A stretch of 64,000 bases of DNA from Cytobacillus kochii (GTDB taxonomy: Bacteria; Bacillota; Bacilli; Bacillales; Cytobacillaceae), in NCBI RefSeq assembly GCF_020171845.1, contig NZ_JAIVAM010000004.1, positions 456,309 through 520,308 on the forward strand. Reading direction: 5' to 3'. A program made the position numbers and the translations under genes. The notes beneath the pieces are model-generated. The model worked only from the letters and a program-made list of their open reading frames with translations. It was not told the DNA's origin and made no database searches. This document shows positions 63,882 through 64,000 of the stretch, piece after piece (position 1 is the first letter of the stretch; the number at the start of each line of letters is the position of its first letter).

Positions 63882-64000
63882 TGTTAATGTCCCCTTTAAG
63901 TAGACATTCAAAAAAACCTTCATGTTACCATGAAGGAAAGAATGCTACTTGGAGGGGATTTTTCTATGGCAAAGAAAGGACAAACTTTTAATAGTTATTC
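63882..64000 (+). mobile_element. Left end of an IS3-family insertion sequence
   Basis: TGTTAATGTCCCCTTTAAGT opens a stretch that resembles an IS3-type terminal repeat. After about 85 bases a transposase gene begins, cut by the window edge. Target-site duplication and the right end cannot be checked. Confidence 0.55.
63966..64000 (+). CDS. IS3-family transposase OrfA, N-terminal fragment
   Basis: Eleven codons, MAKKGQTFNSY, then the window ends. This start and the GGAGG ahead of it resemble OrfA of IS3-family elements in Bacillaceae. Too short to be certain. Confidence 0.5.
   Translation, partial: MAKKGQTFNSY

Noticed and set aside
1..64000. CRISPR arrays, tRNA or rRNA genes, prophage
   Set aside because: No regularly spaced repeats, cloverleaf sequences, rRNA segments or phage gene runs were seen.

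Overview
The window reads as chromosomal DNA of a low-GC, endospore-forming member of the Bacillaceae. The grounds are AAGGAGG-type ribosome sites, frequent TTG and GTG starts, and sporulation or germination genes (Sda-like checkpoint protein, H-type SASP, YhcN/YlaJ lipoprotein, GerA/GerB receptor subunits, KinB-like kinase). There is also a quinol oxidase operon of the qoxABCD type, and many genes look like Bacillus subtilis ykpA, nrnB, ykqA, yngI, ykvI and bcrC. The species cannot be fixed from this stretch. Apart from an IS3-type left end at the right edge, it looks like ordinary core genome. Genes run in short operons, each usually closed by a clear stem-loop.

Layout. 1-2241 (minus): two-component pair feeding an ABC transporter that runs off the left edge. 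2250-3433: gene-poor, with one hidden 42-residue gene. 3434-9480: an ABC-F ATPase (plus), then on the minus strand a DUF523 protein, a D,D-carboxypeptidase, a membrane-anchored GRDP-like protein with a Cys/Gly tail, and NrnB. 9585-13987 (minus): partial histidine-utilisation cluster hutU-hutI plus a YjiH-type membrane protein, without hutH or hutG. 14416-16854 (minus): an AraC-type regulator with an atypical receiver, and a 2-hydroxyacid dehydrogenase. 16991-19465: cupredoxin-like protein, LysM-CAP protein, BcrC phosphatase.

19804-23453 (minus) is a compact NAD-salvage operon: NUDIX-type regulator, nicotinamidase, nicotinate phosphoribosyltransferase and NAD synthetase, preceded by a 28-bp palindrome. 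23625-33143 holds DinB-like and BioY genes (BioY behind a BirA-type operator), a free-standing MprF-like flippase domain, a crcB pair, a YhcN lipoprotein, YkqA, an acyl-CoA synthetase, and a VOC-GNAT-GNAT cluster. 33401-33746 holds two short genes, one Sda-like. 34365-38463 (minus) is odhAB.

38900-44082 (plus) has an H-type SASP, a possible small RNA, and qoxABCD behind tandem Fnr-like boxes. 44725-47839 (plus) carries a second-type FtsH-like protease and a KinB-like kinase. 48856-53964 (minus) carries an RpiR regulator, M20 deacylase, GNAT transferase, N-acylamino acid racemase and YkvI permease. The middle three match the known D-to-L amino acid conversion route. 54361-58133 (minus) is potABCD. 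58287-60817 (plus) is a GerB-GerA pair. The right end has a truncated metallophosphatase, a small secreted protein, an AI-2E family exporter and the IS left end.

The genes connect mainly through central carbon and nitrogen use (hut, odh, D-amino acid conversion, polyamine uptake, NAD recycling), aerobic respiration (qox), and envelope and spore biology. I did not find CRISPR arrays, rRNA, tRNA, prophage or a defence island.
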